From contig NZ_FNUY01000006.1 in the NCBI RefSeq assembly GCF_900108245.1, positions 1 to 64,000 on the forward strand: 64,000 nucleotides of DNA. Direction: 5' to 3'. Positions 26,203 to 34,592 of this stretch are shown piece after piece; position 1 is the first letter of the stretch; each line of letters starts with the position of its first letter. Both the position numbers and the translations under genes were made by a program. The notes beneath the pieces were generated by a model that saw only the letters and a list, made by a program, of their open reading frames with translations, searched no databases and had not been told where the DNA came from. Source of the DNA: Allobosea lathyri. Lineage in GTDB: Bacteria > Pseudomonadota > Alphaproteobacteria > Rhizobiales > Beijerinckiaceae.

Positions 26203-26649
26203 ATGAAGCCGCAGGCTGGCGGATGCTGTGCTCCAGGGGAGGACAGCATGCATTTTTTGGAACGTGCCCAGCACTGGTGGCAGCGCCAATCCGGCCTGCG
26301 GCAACTCGATGCGGTCGGTCGGGACGCATTGCGGGGGCTGGCGCGGGACGTCGGCGTGAATGAGGCCGACCTCTACAATCTCGTCTCGCGCAACGCTTCC
26401 GATGCTGGACTGCTGCCGCGGCTGCTGGCGAGCACCGAGCTCGATGCGGATCGCCTGTCGCGCCAGCAGCCGGTGGTCATGCGCGACATGGCGATCGTCT
26501 GCGCCGGATGCACGATGACGCAGCGCTGTCGCCGGGAGCTCGACCGCGGGCAGGCCTTTGCAAATTACCGCCAGTACTGCGGCAACGCCCACACTATCGG
26601 CGCGCTACGCGGGGAACGCCCGCGCTGGGAAGCACACCGAACAATCTGA
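26203..26649 (+). CDS. DUF6455-like cysteine-containing protein
   Basis: A 148-residue soluble protein that looks like the DUF6455 family, small proteins often found near denitrification and low-oxygen genes; function unknown. The C-terminal half has IVCAGCTMTQRC (about residues 102-113) and YRQYCGNA (about 126-133), giving four conserved cysteines suited to metal or cluster binding. The ATG at 26203 has AAGGA about 7 nt upstream. The frame is open further upstream, but that part would cross the regulatory box. Confidence 0.75.
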   Translation: MKPQAGGCCAPGEDSMHFLERAQHWWQRQSGLRQLDAVGRDALRGLARDVGVNEADLYNLVSRNASDAGLLPRLLASTELDADRLSRQQPVVMRDMAIVCAGCTMTQRCRRELDRGQAFANYRQYCGNAHTIGALRGERPRWEAHRTI

Positions 26650-26825
26650 GCAGGCTGATCGCCGCTATCCTCGATCGCTGCGGTGGTCCAGCCATGCGGG
26701 ATTTCGGGCAGCCACTGCTGCGCGGCCACAGGTCGGCGTTCGGCCAGAAGCTTTGCCGCTACGCGGTGCTCCCGACATCGAACCGTGTGAAGCACGCATC
26801 GCGGCAGCCCGGCATAGTTCCTCGT

Positions 26826-26849
26826 CCTGTTTGCGCGACAGCAAACAGG
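26826..26849. promoter_or_regulatory. Extended palindrome with NnrR-type core upstream of the second MIP18 gene
   Basis: Perfect 9-bp arms (26826-26834 and 26841-26849) around 6 nt. The core at 26831-26844 is TTGCG-CGAC-AGCAA. It is centred about 64 bp upstream of the ATG at 26902 and probably controls the second accessory module. Confidence 0.7.
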
Positions 26850-26901
26850 GGAGGCGCGGATGGTGGCATGGTCCGAGCACTCCGCGTGACCAGGATCAGC
26901 C

Positions 26902-27237
26902 ATGAGCCGAGCAGCGAACCAACCCCTCGATCCGGACCTGCTTGAATGCCTGCTCGACGTGATGGATCCGGAAATCGGCCTGAGCGTAGTCGATCTCGGG
27001 CTCATCTACCGCGCGACCCGGGACGAGAGCGGGATCGATGTAGCTCTCACATTGACCACCCGGGCCTGTCCCCTCGGTGAGATGATCATCGAGGACGCAC
27101 GCGAGCGGCTGGCGGGCCGATTCCGAGATGCGCCACGCATCGGGCTCGATCTGGTCTGGCAGCCGCCCTGGAACCCGGACCGGATCACCGACCGCGGCCG
27201 CGAATTGCTGGGCCGCCAACCGAAGGAAGCCGCTTGA
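26902..27237 (+). CDS. MIP18 family (DUF59) protein, copy 2
   Basis: A 111-residue paralogue of the protein encoded at 14190, of the MIP18/DUF59 iron-sulfur or metallocentre assembly group. The signature LLDVMDPEIGLSVVDLGLIY (about residues 17-36) and the conserved cysteine in TTRACPLGEMI (about 52-62) are present, with LVWQPPWNPDRIT near the end. It heads the second module; its stop shares one base with the start of the next gene. Confidence 0.88.
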   Translation: MSRAANQPLDPDLLECLLDVMDPEIGLSVVDLGLIYRATRDESGIDVALTLTTRACPLGEMIIEDARERLAGRFRDAPRIGLDLVWQPPWNPDRITDRGRELLGRQPKEAA

Positions 27238-27485
27238 TGAGCGCCTGCAATGCTTCCGAGACCTTTATTGACGTGCGTCGAATCCTGCCGCGCATGCATC
27301 GTCACCCGCTGATCTTCGCCGCCTTCGAGGCCCTAAAGCAATCGGAGGCCCTCGTGCTGGTCAACGACCACGAACCCTGGCCGCTGCTTTACCAGTTTAA
27401 TGTCCGCCATCCTGGCGCGTTCGTATGGCACTATGAAGAGGAGGGGCCTGATGTCTGGCGCTTCCGCATCACTCGCGCGGCGTGA
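27237..27485 (+). CDS. DUF2249 domain protein (second module)
   Basis: An 82-residue single-domain DUF2249 protein. Visible core: IDVRRILPRMHRHPLIFAAF (about residues 11-30), LVLVNDHEPWPLLYQF (about 39-54), and FVWHYEEEGPDVWRFRI. It resembles the protein at 11966 but lacks the cysteine-rich tail. ATG 27237 is used; a TTG at 27234 is possible. It is translationally coupled to the MIP18 gene and overlaps the next gene by 35 bp. Confidence 0.85.
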   Translation: MSACNASETFIDVRRILPRMHRHPLIFAAFEALKQSEALVLVNDHEPWPLLYQFNVRHPGAFVWHYEEEGPDVWRFRITRAA

Positions 27486-28593
27486 GCCGGCGGCAGGCGT
27501 CACGCAAGGGCGTCTCGTACTTCGCGTGCCGCTGCTCGCGCTAGCGGCTATCGCTCTGCTGACGGGCCTTTGCGGAGGCTTGGTGAGGCTTGGGTGGAGC
27601 ATTCCCCACGGGAACTCGTTCGCGCAGCTGCATGGCCCGCTCCTGCTTTCTGGTCTGTTCGGGACATTGATCTGCCTCGAGCGTGCCGTCGCGCTCGGCC
27701 GCGGCTGGGCATATGCGGCGCCAGCGCTGTCGGGGCTGGGAACGCTCGCGCTGCTGGCAGGCGCACCGATTCCGGTCGGCGCCAGCGCCTACGCGCTAGC
27801 GGCGGCGGTGCTCGCGTTGGGATCGCTTGTGATCACCATCAGCCAGCCCGCGGTGTTCACGGGAACGCTGCTGTTCGGCGCCCTGGCCTGGCTCGCCGGC
27901 AACGTGCTCTGGGCGCTGGGCAGCCCGATCCCAGAGGTCATCGGGTGGTGGCTCGCCTTCCTTGTTCTGACCATCGCCGCCGAGCGCCTGGAGCTCAGCC
28001 GCCTTCGGGCGCCGAAACGGGGTAGCGAGGCCCTGTTCCTGTTCGCGTTCGGCATGCTCCTGGCGGGGGCGCAGAACGGCGTTATGACGACAAACGGCGC
28101 AACTCTTTTCGGCACGGCCCTGCTCATCATGAAGGCCTGGCTTCTACGCCACGACATCGCCTGCCTGAACGTTCAAAGACGCGGTCAGCCGCGGTTCATG
28201 GCGGCCTGCATGCTCGCCGGTTACGTCTGGCTTGCCGTGGCCGGCGTCGCCCTGATCGCCTATCCACCCGGCGCAAGCACATTTGGCTACGATATCGCCC
28301 TGCACGCGGTCTTGATCGGATTCGTGGTCTCGATGGTCTTCGGGCACGCCCTCGTCATCCTGCCCGGGCTCATCCGCCTGCGTGTGCGCTATGCCGCGAC
28401 CTTGTACGTTCCGTTGTTCCTGCTGCATGGGGCCGTCGCCTTGCGTGTGGGCGCCGGGGTTGCGGAATGGGGTACCGGCCGAGCGTCCAGCGGCGCTCTC
28501 GTGTTGCTGGCGCTCGCCTGCTTCGCCATTGCACTCACGGTCTCGTCACGACGCTCCCGAACTTCAGCGGCCGAGACTGCGGAGATCGCCTGA
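27451..28593 (+). CDS. Polytopic membrane protein of the second module
   Basis: A 380-residue inner-membrane protein with about 10-12 helices. I do not recognise a named family. Conserved-looking intramembrane histidines occur in FAQLHGPLLLSGLFG (about residues 58-72), DIALHAVLIGFVVSMVFGHALVILPGL (about 281-307) and LFLLHGAVAL, a layout like NnrS or oxidase-type haem proteins. The ATG at 27451 follows GAGGAGGGG. It sits after MIP18 and DUF2249 genes, as a different membrane protein does at 12288. Confidence 0.75.
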   Translation: MSGASASLARREPAAGVTQGRLVLRVPLLALAAIALLTGLCGGLVRLGWSIPHGNSFAQLHGPLLLSGLFGTLICLERAVALGRGWAYAAPALSGLGTLALLAGAPIPVGASAYALAAAVLALGSLVITISQPAVFTGTLLFGALAWLAGNVLWALGSPIPEVIGWWLAFLVLTIAAERLELSRLRAPKRGSEALFLFAFGMLLAGAQNGVMTTNGATLFGTALLIMKAWLLRHDIACLNVQRRGQPRFMAACMLAGYVWLAVAGVALIAYPPGASTFGYDIALHAVLIGFVVSMVFGHALVILPGLIRLRVRYAATLYVPLFLLHGAVALRVGAGVAEWGTGRASSGALVLLALACFAIALTVSSRRSRTSAAETAEIA

Positions 28594-28702
28594 GGACAGC
28601 GTTTTTCCTGGCATTGGGAGCACGCGGGCGACGGCCTCATGGCCGCACGATCTGAACGGCCCCGCGTCACGCCTTTGACTCGGAACCCCTTTGCACGGCT
28701 GG

Positions 28703-30292
28703 ATGGCGAAGCCTATACGAGAGCCTTCGCGATTTGAGCCGGAGATATCTTTGAAGGTCCCATCCGGAAGCCTATCGCGGCGAGGCGCTTACAAGGTGCC
28801 CGCTGACCTTCTGCTCGACGCCGTCGCGGACATCGCGCTCCTCGTGCTGGATGGCGAGGGGCAGATCATCGGTTGGAACCTCGGCGCGGAGCATATCACA
28901 GGCTGGAGCCGGAGCGAGATCCTGGGCCGCCATGTCTCCATCCTCTACCCTGCGGAGGACGTCGCGGCCGGTGGGCCCGAGCGACACCTTGCCCAAGCCC
29001 TCGATGCTGGCCGCTACGAGGAGCAGGGTACCCGCGTCAGGAAGGACGGCTCGCGCTACACGGCGAATGTCGCCCTCACGCCTTTGCGCGACGAGGATGG
29101 CAGCCTTCAGGGCTTCGCCAAGGTCGTGCGGGACGTCACCGAGCGGCTTGCCGCGGAAGAGGCGCTCCGGGCCAGCGAGGCGCATCTGCGCTCGATCCTG
29201 GAGACCGTGCCGGAGGCGATGATCGTCATCGACGAAGAGGCCCGCATCCAGTCCTTCAGCACGGCCGCGGTTCGCCAGTTCGGCTATACGCCCGAGGCAG
29301 TGATCGGGGAGAACATCAATATCCTGATGCCGGAGCCTTACCGGACGCAGCACGACGGCTACATGCAGCGCTACCTCACGACCGGAGAGCGCCGCATCAT
29401 CGGCATCGGGCGCGTCGTGGTGGGACAGCGCAAGGACGGCTCGACCTTTCCGATGGAGCTCTCCGTCGGAGAGATGCGTTCCGGCGGCCAGCGCTATTTC
29501 ACCGGATTCATCCGCGACCTGACTGAGCGGCAGCAGACCGAGACCCGTCTGCAGGAACTCCAGTCCGAGCTCGTCCACATGTCCCGGTTCACCGCGCTCG
29601 GAGAGATGGCCTCGACCCTGGCCCATGAGATCAACCAGCCGCTCACGGCCATCGCCAACTACCTCAAGGGCTGCCGGCGCATCCTGCAGCGGATGGAGGG
29701 GGATGAGGTCGCAGTGCTGCGGGAGGGCGTCAGCCAGGCCGCGGATCAGGCGCTTCGGGCCGGTGACGTCATCCGGCACCTGCGGGATTTCGTCGCCCGC
29801 GGCGAGAGCGAGCGCCATATCGAGAACCTGCCGAAGCTCATCGAGGAGGCGAGCGCGCTTGCCCTTGTGGGCGCAAAGGAGAAGGGCGTCAGGGTCGCCT
29901 TCCGGATGGATCCAGATGCGCGGCTCGTCCTCGCCGACCGCATCCAGGTGCAGCAGGTCCTCCTCAACCTCATCCGCAACGCCATCGAGGCCATGCAGGA
30001 CGGATCACGCCGGGAGTTGGAGGTGGCGACGCAAGCGCGGCCGGAGGAGGGTCTCGTCGCCATCAGCATAACCGATACCGGCACCGGCATCGCGCCGGAG
30101 ATCGCCGAGCAGCTGTTCCAGCCATTCGTGACCACGAAGAAGCATGGAATGGGCGTCGGGCTGTCGATCTGCCGCACCATCGTCGAGTCGCATGGCGGAA
30201 AGATCTCGGTTCAATCGGAAACCGGCCGGGGAACCACATTCATGTTCACCTTGCGGGCGGTGAACCAGGAGGAGTTGTCGAATGCCGAGTGA
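28703..30292 (+). CDS. fixL: FixL, haem-PAS oxygen-sensing histidine kinase
   Basis: Cytoplasmic sensor kinase of about 529 residues with two PAS domains and no membrane helix. The first PAS covers about residues 35-140. The second (about 155-270) carries the FixL haem pocket: proximal His near residue 216 in [12 protein letters not shown] and the regulatory arginine in [17 protein letters not shown]. The phosphoacceptor histidine is in LAHEINQPL (about 307), followed by the ATPase domain with [11 protein letters not shown] 28703 or TTG 28691 may be the start. fixJ overlaps the end by 11 bp. Confidence 0.94.
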   Translation: MAKPIREPSRFEPEISLKVPSGSLSRRGAYKVPADLLLDAVADIALLVLDGEGQIIGWNLGAEHITGWSRSEILGRHVSILYPAEDVAAGGPERHLAQALDAGRYEEQGTRVRKDGSRYTANVALTPLRDEDGSLQGFAKVVRDVTERLAAEEALRASEAHLRSILETVPEAMIVIDEEARIQSFSTAAVRQFGYTPEAVIGENINILMPEPYRTQHDGYMQRYLTTGERRIIGIGRVVVGQRKDGSTFPMELSVGEMRSGGQRYFTGFIRDLTERQQTETRLQELQSELVHMSRFTALGEMASTLAHEINQPLTAIANYLKGCRRILQRMEGDEVAVLREGVSQAADQALRAGDVIRHLRDFVARGESERHIENLPKLIEEASALALVGAKEKGVRVAFRMDPDARLVLADRIQVQQVLLNLIRNAIEAMQDGSRRELEVATQARPEEGLVAISITDTGTGIAPEIAEQLFQPFVTTKKHGMGVGLSICRTIVESHGGKISVQSETGRGTTFMFTLRAVNQEELSNAE

Positions 30293-30899
30293 AGCGGTTG
30301 TGCATGTCGTCGATGACGATGTCGCGGTCCGGCAGTCGCTGTCGTTCCTCCTGGCTTCCGATGGGCTCCCGGTGCGGCTGCACGAGTCCGCCTCCGCTTT
30401 TCTCGACAGCGTGCCGGCCCCCCCCGCCGGCTGCATCGTCACCGATGTCCGTATGCCGGGCATCGACGGCATCGAGTTCCTGAGGCGCCTGAAGGCGCGC
30501 GGCTTCGCCGTGCCTGTGATCGTGATGACTGGGCATGCCGACGTTCCGCTGGCGGTCGAGGCCATGAAGGAGGGAGCCGTCGACTTCGTCGAGAAGCCCT
30601 TCGACGACGACCTGTTCCTCGCCGCGATCAGGTCGGCGCTGGCGAAGCAGGTGCACAGCGCCGAGCAGAATGCCCAGAGGTCGGAGATCAAGGCGCGGAT
30701 CGAGGCGCTCTCGGAGCGCGAGGCGCAGGTGCTGGAGGGTCTCGTTGCCGGCAAGGCCAACAAGGTGATCGCCGACGATCTCGGGATAAGCCCGCGCACG
30801 GTCGAGATCTACCGCGCCAACGTGATGACGAAGATGCAGGCCCGCAGCCTGTCTGCGCTCGTGCGCATGGCTCTGCTCGCCGGTGCACCCAACGGCTGA
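30282..30899 (+). CDS. fixJ: FixJ response regulator
   Basis: Partner of FixL. The 205-residue protein has an N-terminal receiver domain with phosphoacceptor Asp55 (IVTDVRMPG) and conserved KPFDDD, then a LuxR-type helix-turn-helix (about residues 140-200) containing [33 protein letters not shown]. When phosphorylated at low oxygen it activates fixK. It overlaps fixL and is read on the same transcript. Confidence 0.96.
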   Translation: MPSEAVVHVVDDDVAVRQSLSFLLASDGLPVRLHESASAFLDSVPAPPAGCIVTDVRMPGIDGIEFLRRLKARGFAVPVIVMTGHADVPLAVEAMKEGAVDFVEKPFDDDLFLAAIRSALAKQVHSAEQNAQRSEIKARIEALSEREAQVLEGLVAGKANKVIADDLGISPRTVEIYRANVMTKMQARSLSALVRMALLAGAPNG

Positions 30900-30907
30900 C
30901 GCCGGTC

Positions 30908-30922
30908 CCTAAGGGGAATCCC
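30908..30922 (+). promoter_or_regulatory. Motif CCTAAGGG-N3-TCCC upstream of the receiver gene
   Basis: The same 15-bp pattern appears in the opposite orientation at 31409-31423, ahead of fixK. Each copy lies about 80-105 bp before a start codon. A FixJ-binding site is a reasonable guess from position, not proven. Confidence 0.4.
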
Positions 30923-30944
30923 TGAATAGGTCTGGACTTGGGTT

Positions 30945-30958
30945 TTGAGGCACATCAA
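30945..30958. promoter_or_regulatory. FixK/FNR-type box upstream of the receiver gene
   Basis: TTGAG-GCAC-ATCAA, one base from the consensus TTGAT-N4-ATCAA, centred about 62 bp before the ATG at 31014. It could give FixK feedback on the receiver gene. Confidence 0.7.
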
Positions 30959-31013
30959 GCAGCCGAACCTTGGGGTGGAGTAGCTCTCGGTAACCCGGCA
31001 GCAGGACTCCGAC

Positions 31014-31391
31014 ATGCCCTTGAACCCAGGACAGGTCATCATTGTCGATGATGACGCCGCCGTCCGGAACGCGCTCCAGTTCGCCCTCGAGGTCGAGGGA
31101 CTGGCCGTTCGCGCCTATCAGGGCGGGGCAGAGCTGCTCGCCGCGACGGATCTGCCCGCCAAGGGCTGCCTGGTGGTCGACTACTACATGCCGGCCATGA
31201 ACGGGATCGACCTGATCCGCCGCCTGCGCGCGCGCCGGGTCGACCTGCCCGCGATCCTGATCACGTCCAACGCCACCGATGACATGCGCAGGAGGGCAGC
31301 TCACGCGGGAATCCACCGGATCCTGGAGAAGCCTCTCGAGGATTCCTCGCTGGTCGACAGCATCCGCGGAGCGCTGGATGCGGGCGCTTGA
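31014..31391 (+). CDS. Single-domain response regulator between fixJ and fixK
   Basis: A 125-residue protein made only of a receiver domain: acidic pocket VDDDAAVR (residues 11-18), phosphoacceptor Asp56 in CLVVDYYMPAMNG, Thr/Ser at about 84 and KPLED near residue 107. It has no output domain. From its position and FixK-type box it may compete with FixJ for FixL phosphate and dampen the cascade, as lone receivers do in other FixLJ systems. This role is inferred. Confidence 0.88.
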   Translation: MPLNPGQVIIVDDDAAVRNALQFALEVEGLAVRAYQGGAELLAATDLPAKGCLVVDYYMPAMNGIDLIRRLRARRVDLPAILITSNATDDMRRRAAHAGIHRILEKPLEDSSLVDSIRGALDAGA

Positions 31392-31408
31392 GATCGCGAA
31401 CGACCCCC

Positions 31409-31423
31409 GGGACATCCCTTAGG
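31409..31423 (-). promoter_or_regulatory. Inverted copy of the CCTAAGGG-N3-TCCC motif upstream of fixK
   Basis: On the minus strand this matches 30908-30922 in 12 of 12 defined positions. It lies 80-94 bp upstream of the fixK ATG, the range expected for an activator site, and is a candidate FixJ box. Confidence 0.45.
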
Positions 31424-31502
31424 AAAGCATCTGAATTTCGCGGCCTCCTTCGAAAAGCTAGCCTCGAACTCACGTTGAACGCCCAACCCGACGAGAGTTC
31501 CG

Positions 31503-32189
31503 ATGCAGATTGCACTTACCACCGCTGGGAACGAGATCGCCTCGGCTGCCGCCCGGTGCGCCTATGGCCAGCCGATCCGGCGCGCGCCGGAATCGCCGGC
31601 GCTCGGTTCGACCAGAACTTTCGCCAAGGGGGCCGAGATCTACGCCGAGGGAGACCGGGCTGCGTTCATCTACAAGGTCGCCTCCGGGGCCATCCGCACG
31701 TCGAAGCTCCTGAGCGACGGCCGTCGCCAGATCGACGCCTTCCACTTGCCGGGCGACATCTTCGGCATCGAGGCAGGTGACGAGCACCGCTTCAGCGCCG
31801 AGGCCATCGGGGAGGCGACGGTGATCGCCTACCGCCGCTGCAGTCTTGAAATCCTCGCCGCGAACGATAGCGTCGTCGCGCGCCAGGTCGTGACGGCCAT
31901 GATGCGCGCTCTGGAGCGGGCCCAGAACCATATGCTCCTGCTTGGCCGCAAGAGCGCCATGGAGAAGATCGCCACCTTCCTGCTCGACCTCGCCGGGCGG
32001 ATTTCGGAGAACGGCCAGGTCGACCTGCCGATGTCGCGCATCGACATCGCCGACCATCTCGGACTGACCATCGAGACGGTGTCCCGCTCGCTCACTCAGC
32101 TGGAGCGCCAAGGGGCCATCGAGGTTCCCGCCCATCGCCGCTCCATCGTGCTGCGCGACACGGCCGCCCTCCGGCGCCTGGACGACTGA
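31503..32189 (+). CDS. fixK: FixK, Crp/Fnr family activator
   Basis: Regulator at the bottom of the FixLJ cascade. The 228-residue product has an effector-like domain (about residues 35-130) without an FNR iron-sulfur cysteine cluster, and a winged helix with MSRIDIADHLGLTIETVSRS (about 177-196), whose Glu/Ser/Arg residues read TTGAT. It probably binds the same class of boxes as NnrR, so the two regulators may share promoters. The CCTAAGGG motif lies in its promoter. Confidence 0.93.
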   Translation: MQIALTTAGNEIASAAARCAYGQPIRRAPESPALGSTRTFAKGAEIYAEGDRAAFIYKVASGAIRTSKLLSDGRRQIDAFHLPGDIFGIEAGDEHRFSAEAIGEATVIAYRRCSLEILAANDSVVARQVVTAMMRALERAQNHMLLLGRKSAMEKIATFLLDLAGRISENGQVDLPMSRIDIADHLGLTIETVSRSLTQLERQGAIEVPAHRRSIVLRDTAALRRLDD

Positions 32190-32310
32190 GACCCGGCCAA
32201 ACCGGGCGCCGCTCCCTGGCGGCAACCCCGACTGCGCGCGCCGGAAGGCGCGCTCCCTGTCGGCATCACCCCTGCACCGAACCCCGAAACCAACCTACCG
32301 GAGCCTTGTC

Positions 32311-32847
32311 ATGACCGGAATCGCATTCAGCTCGGCGCTTGCGGCCGTGCTCCTCGCCCTTGCCAGCCCCGCCATGGCCCATGCGACCCTGGAAACCCAG
32401 CAGGCCCCCGTCGGGGCGACCTATAAGGGCGTGATGCGCGTCGGCCATGGCTGCGACGGCGCAGCGACCCTGAAACTTCGCATTCGGATTCCGGAGGCGG
32501 TGATCGCAGTCAAGCCGATGCCCAAGCCGGGATGGACGCTGGACGTCGTGAAGGGTGCCTATGACACGCCCTACGACTACTACGGCACTGCCATGTCGGA
32601 AGGGGTGCGGGAAATCGTCTGGACCGGCAAACTGCCTGACGAGCACTACGACGAATTCACCTTCCGGGCCTATCTGACCGGCGGCCTTCAGCCGGAGACG
32701 ACGCTGTATTTCCCCACGGTCCAGGAATGCGAAGGGGGCAAGTTCCACCGCTGGATCGAGATTCCCGCGAGCGGCAAGAGCGCCGATAGCTACGAGCAGC
32801 CGGCGCCGGGCGTGAAGCTGCTCCCGGCGAAGCTGCGGACCCATTGA
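32311..32847 (+). CDS. YcnI-like DUF1775 periplasmic protein
   Basis: A 178-residue exported protein of the DUF1775 (YcnI) family, which binds copper. A signal peptide is cleaved after AMA (about residue 23), leaving mature HATLETQQAP with an N-terminal histidine, as in copper-binding YcnI proteins. The conserved WTLDVVKG and EIVWTGKLPDEHYDEFTFR segments are present. It precedes a CopC-CopD fusion by 30 bp, forming a copper acquisition pair near nosZ. Confidence 0.87.
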   Translation: MTGIAFSSALAAVLLALASPAMAHATLETQQAPVGATYKGVMRVGHGCDGAATLKLRIRIPEAVIAVKPMPKPGWTLDVVKGAYDTPYDYYGTAMSEGVREIVWTGKLPDEHYDEFTFRAYLTGGLQPETTLYFPTVQECEGGKFHRWIEIPASGKSADSYEQPAPGVKLLPAKLRTH

Positions 32848-32877
32848 GGGCGGCGGAGCGACGCGGGTGAGCGCAGC

Positions 32878-34491
32878 ATGGCGATGCGCGGCCTTCTGGC
32901 CCTGCTCTGGCTGACGCTGGCCTCCACCATCCTAGTGGGCGGGCAGGCGCTGGCGCACGCTGCCCTCGTCGAGGCCCATCCTCCCGATGGCGCGATCGTC
33001 GAGCAGGCGCCCAAGGTCGTGCGCCTGCGCTTCAACGAGCCCGTTTCGGCCATCGTTACACGGTTGACCGACGCGCAGGGCCGCTCTCATCCTGGCCTTG
33101 CCGTAACGGCACGAAACGAGACGCTGGACATCGCCGTGCCGGACGACCTCCCGCGCGGCAGTCACCTCTTGAGCTACCGCGTCATATCCGGGGACGGCCA
33201 CCCCGTCGGCGGATCGATCGTCTTTTCGATCGGCGCCGCCACCGGTCCGGTATTCGCGCCTGCCCCGGAGAAAGGTGCGGGCGTTCACGCTGCCCTGTGG
33301 CTGGCCAGAATGGCCCTGTACCTGGGCCTGTTCATGGGAGCAGGCGGCGTATTTTTCACAATCTGGATCGCGCCGAGGCAGGTGCCGCTCAGAGCGATTC
33401 GCGTTCTTGAGGGCCTTCTTGGGCTGGGCGTCGCGGCGGCAGCGCTCTCGGTCGGCTTGCAGGGCCTCGATGTCCAAGGGGCGGCGTTGGTCCGGCTGAT
33501 CGATCCCTGCGCCTGGATCGTTGGCTGGCGGACGTCTTTCGGGCTCACCGCAGCGACGGGCGCGCTCGCCCTGATTCTGGCCTGGCGTGGCCTGCGCGCC
33601 CGGCGGGAGCCCTTGCGGCGAGGATGTGGCCTCGCCGCCCTGGCCTGCAGCGGGGCGGCGCTGGCTCTGAGCGGGCACGCGGGCGGCGCAAATCCGCAAT
33701 GGCTGACCCGCCCGGCCGTCTTTCTGCACGGCGTCGGGGTGGCTTACTGGATCGGCGCGCTCCTGCCTCTGGCAGCGCTCGTGCAGCGGTTCCGGGTCCG
33801 GGCCCTCCCGACGGTCCGACGCTTCTCGAACGGCGCCCTCGTCGCTGTCGCGGTCCTGACGCTTGCAGGCCTCGTGCTCGGGACCGTCCAGGTCGAGGAT
33901 CCGGCCAACCTCGCCGGCACGGCCTATGGCCGGGTCCTCATCGTCAAGACCGCTCTGGTCAGCGGCCTGCTCGGCTTGGCGGCGCTGAACCGTCTCTGGC
34001 TCACGCCGGCCCTGGCGAACCGACGCCGGCGCGGCAGCCCTTGGCTGGCCCGCTCCATCTTTGCGGAGATCGCGCTGGCTGTGATCATCCTCGCAATCGC
34101 AGGCCTGTGGCGATTCACTCCGCCGCCGCGGGCGCTTGCGCCAGCTGCCGCGGCCGCCACATCGGTGAGCGTCCACCTGCACTCGGCAAAGGTCATGGCT
34201 CAGGTCACGCTGTCTCGCGGACATGCCGACGGCATGCAGGCCAGGCTCTCGATTGCCACCGGGCGAGGCGAAACCATCGAGCCGAAGGAGGTCAGGCTCA
34301 GCCTCGCCAGGCCGGATGCGGGGATCGAGCCGCTCCAGCGCGAGGCCCGCAGGGCCGGGTCCGCCTGGCTCATCGAAGGTCTGGCCCTTCCGGTGCCCGG
34401 GCACTGGCAGGTGAAGGTGGACATCCTCGTCGATGACTTCGAGACGGTGAGACTGGAGGGAAGCATCCTGCTCTCGACCAGCGCCCGTTGA
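32878..34491 (+). CDS. CopC-CopD fusion, copper uptake or resistance protein
   Basis: A 537-residue protein with a signal peptide (about residues 1-26), a CopC domain (about 27-120; mature start HAALVEAHPPDG with the copper-binding N-terminal histidine, and DGHPVGGSIVFSIG) and a CopD membrane domain of about eight helices (about 140-410), followed by a periplasmic tail (about 425-537). Fusions of this type occur in YcnJ proteins, thought to import copper. With the DUF1775 gene next to it, it probably supplies copper for NosZ and NirK. Confidence 0.88.
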   Translation: MAMRGLLALLWLTLASTILVGGQALAHAALVEAHPPDGAIVEQAPKVVRLRFNEPVSAIVTRLTDAQGRSHPGLAVTARNETLDIAVPDDLPRGSHLLSYRVISGDGHPVGGSIVFSIGAATGPVFAPAPEKGAGVHAALWLARMALYLGLFMGAGGVFFTIWIAPRQVPLRAIRVLEGLLGLGVAAAALSVGLQGLDVQGAALVRLIDPCAWIVGWRTSFGLTAATGALALILAWRGLRARREPLRRGCGLAALACSGAALALSGHAGGANPQWLTRPAVFLHGVGVAYWIGALLPLAALVQRFRVRALPTVRRFSNGALVAVAVLTLAGLVLGTVQVEDPANLAGTAYGRVLIVKTALVSGLLGLAALNRLWLTPALANRRRRGSPWLARSIFAEIALAVIILAIAGLWRFTPPPRALAPAAAAATSVSVHLHSAKVMAQVTLSRGHADGMQARLSIATGRGETIEPKEVRLSLARPDAGIEPLQREARRAGSAWLIEGLALPVPGHWQVKVDILVDDFETVRLEGSILLSTSAR

Positions 34492-34592
34492 CCCGCAATC
34501 ATCGCTGACGCGAAGGCTTGTCGAGCATCATTCTACGTCGATGCTCCCGGCCGCTCGTCAGGAAGCCCTTGAGCTCGAGCCGCTGTGCGATG

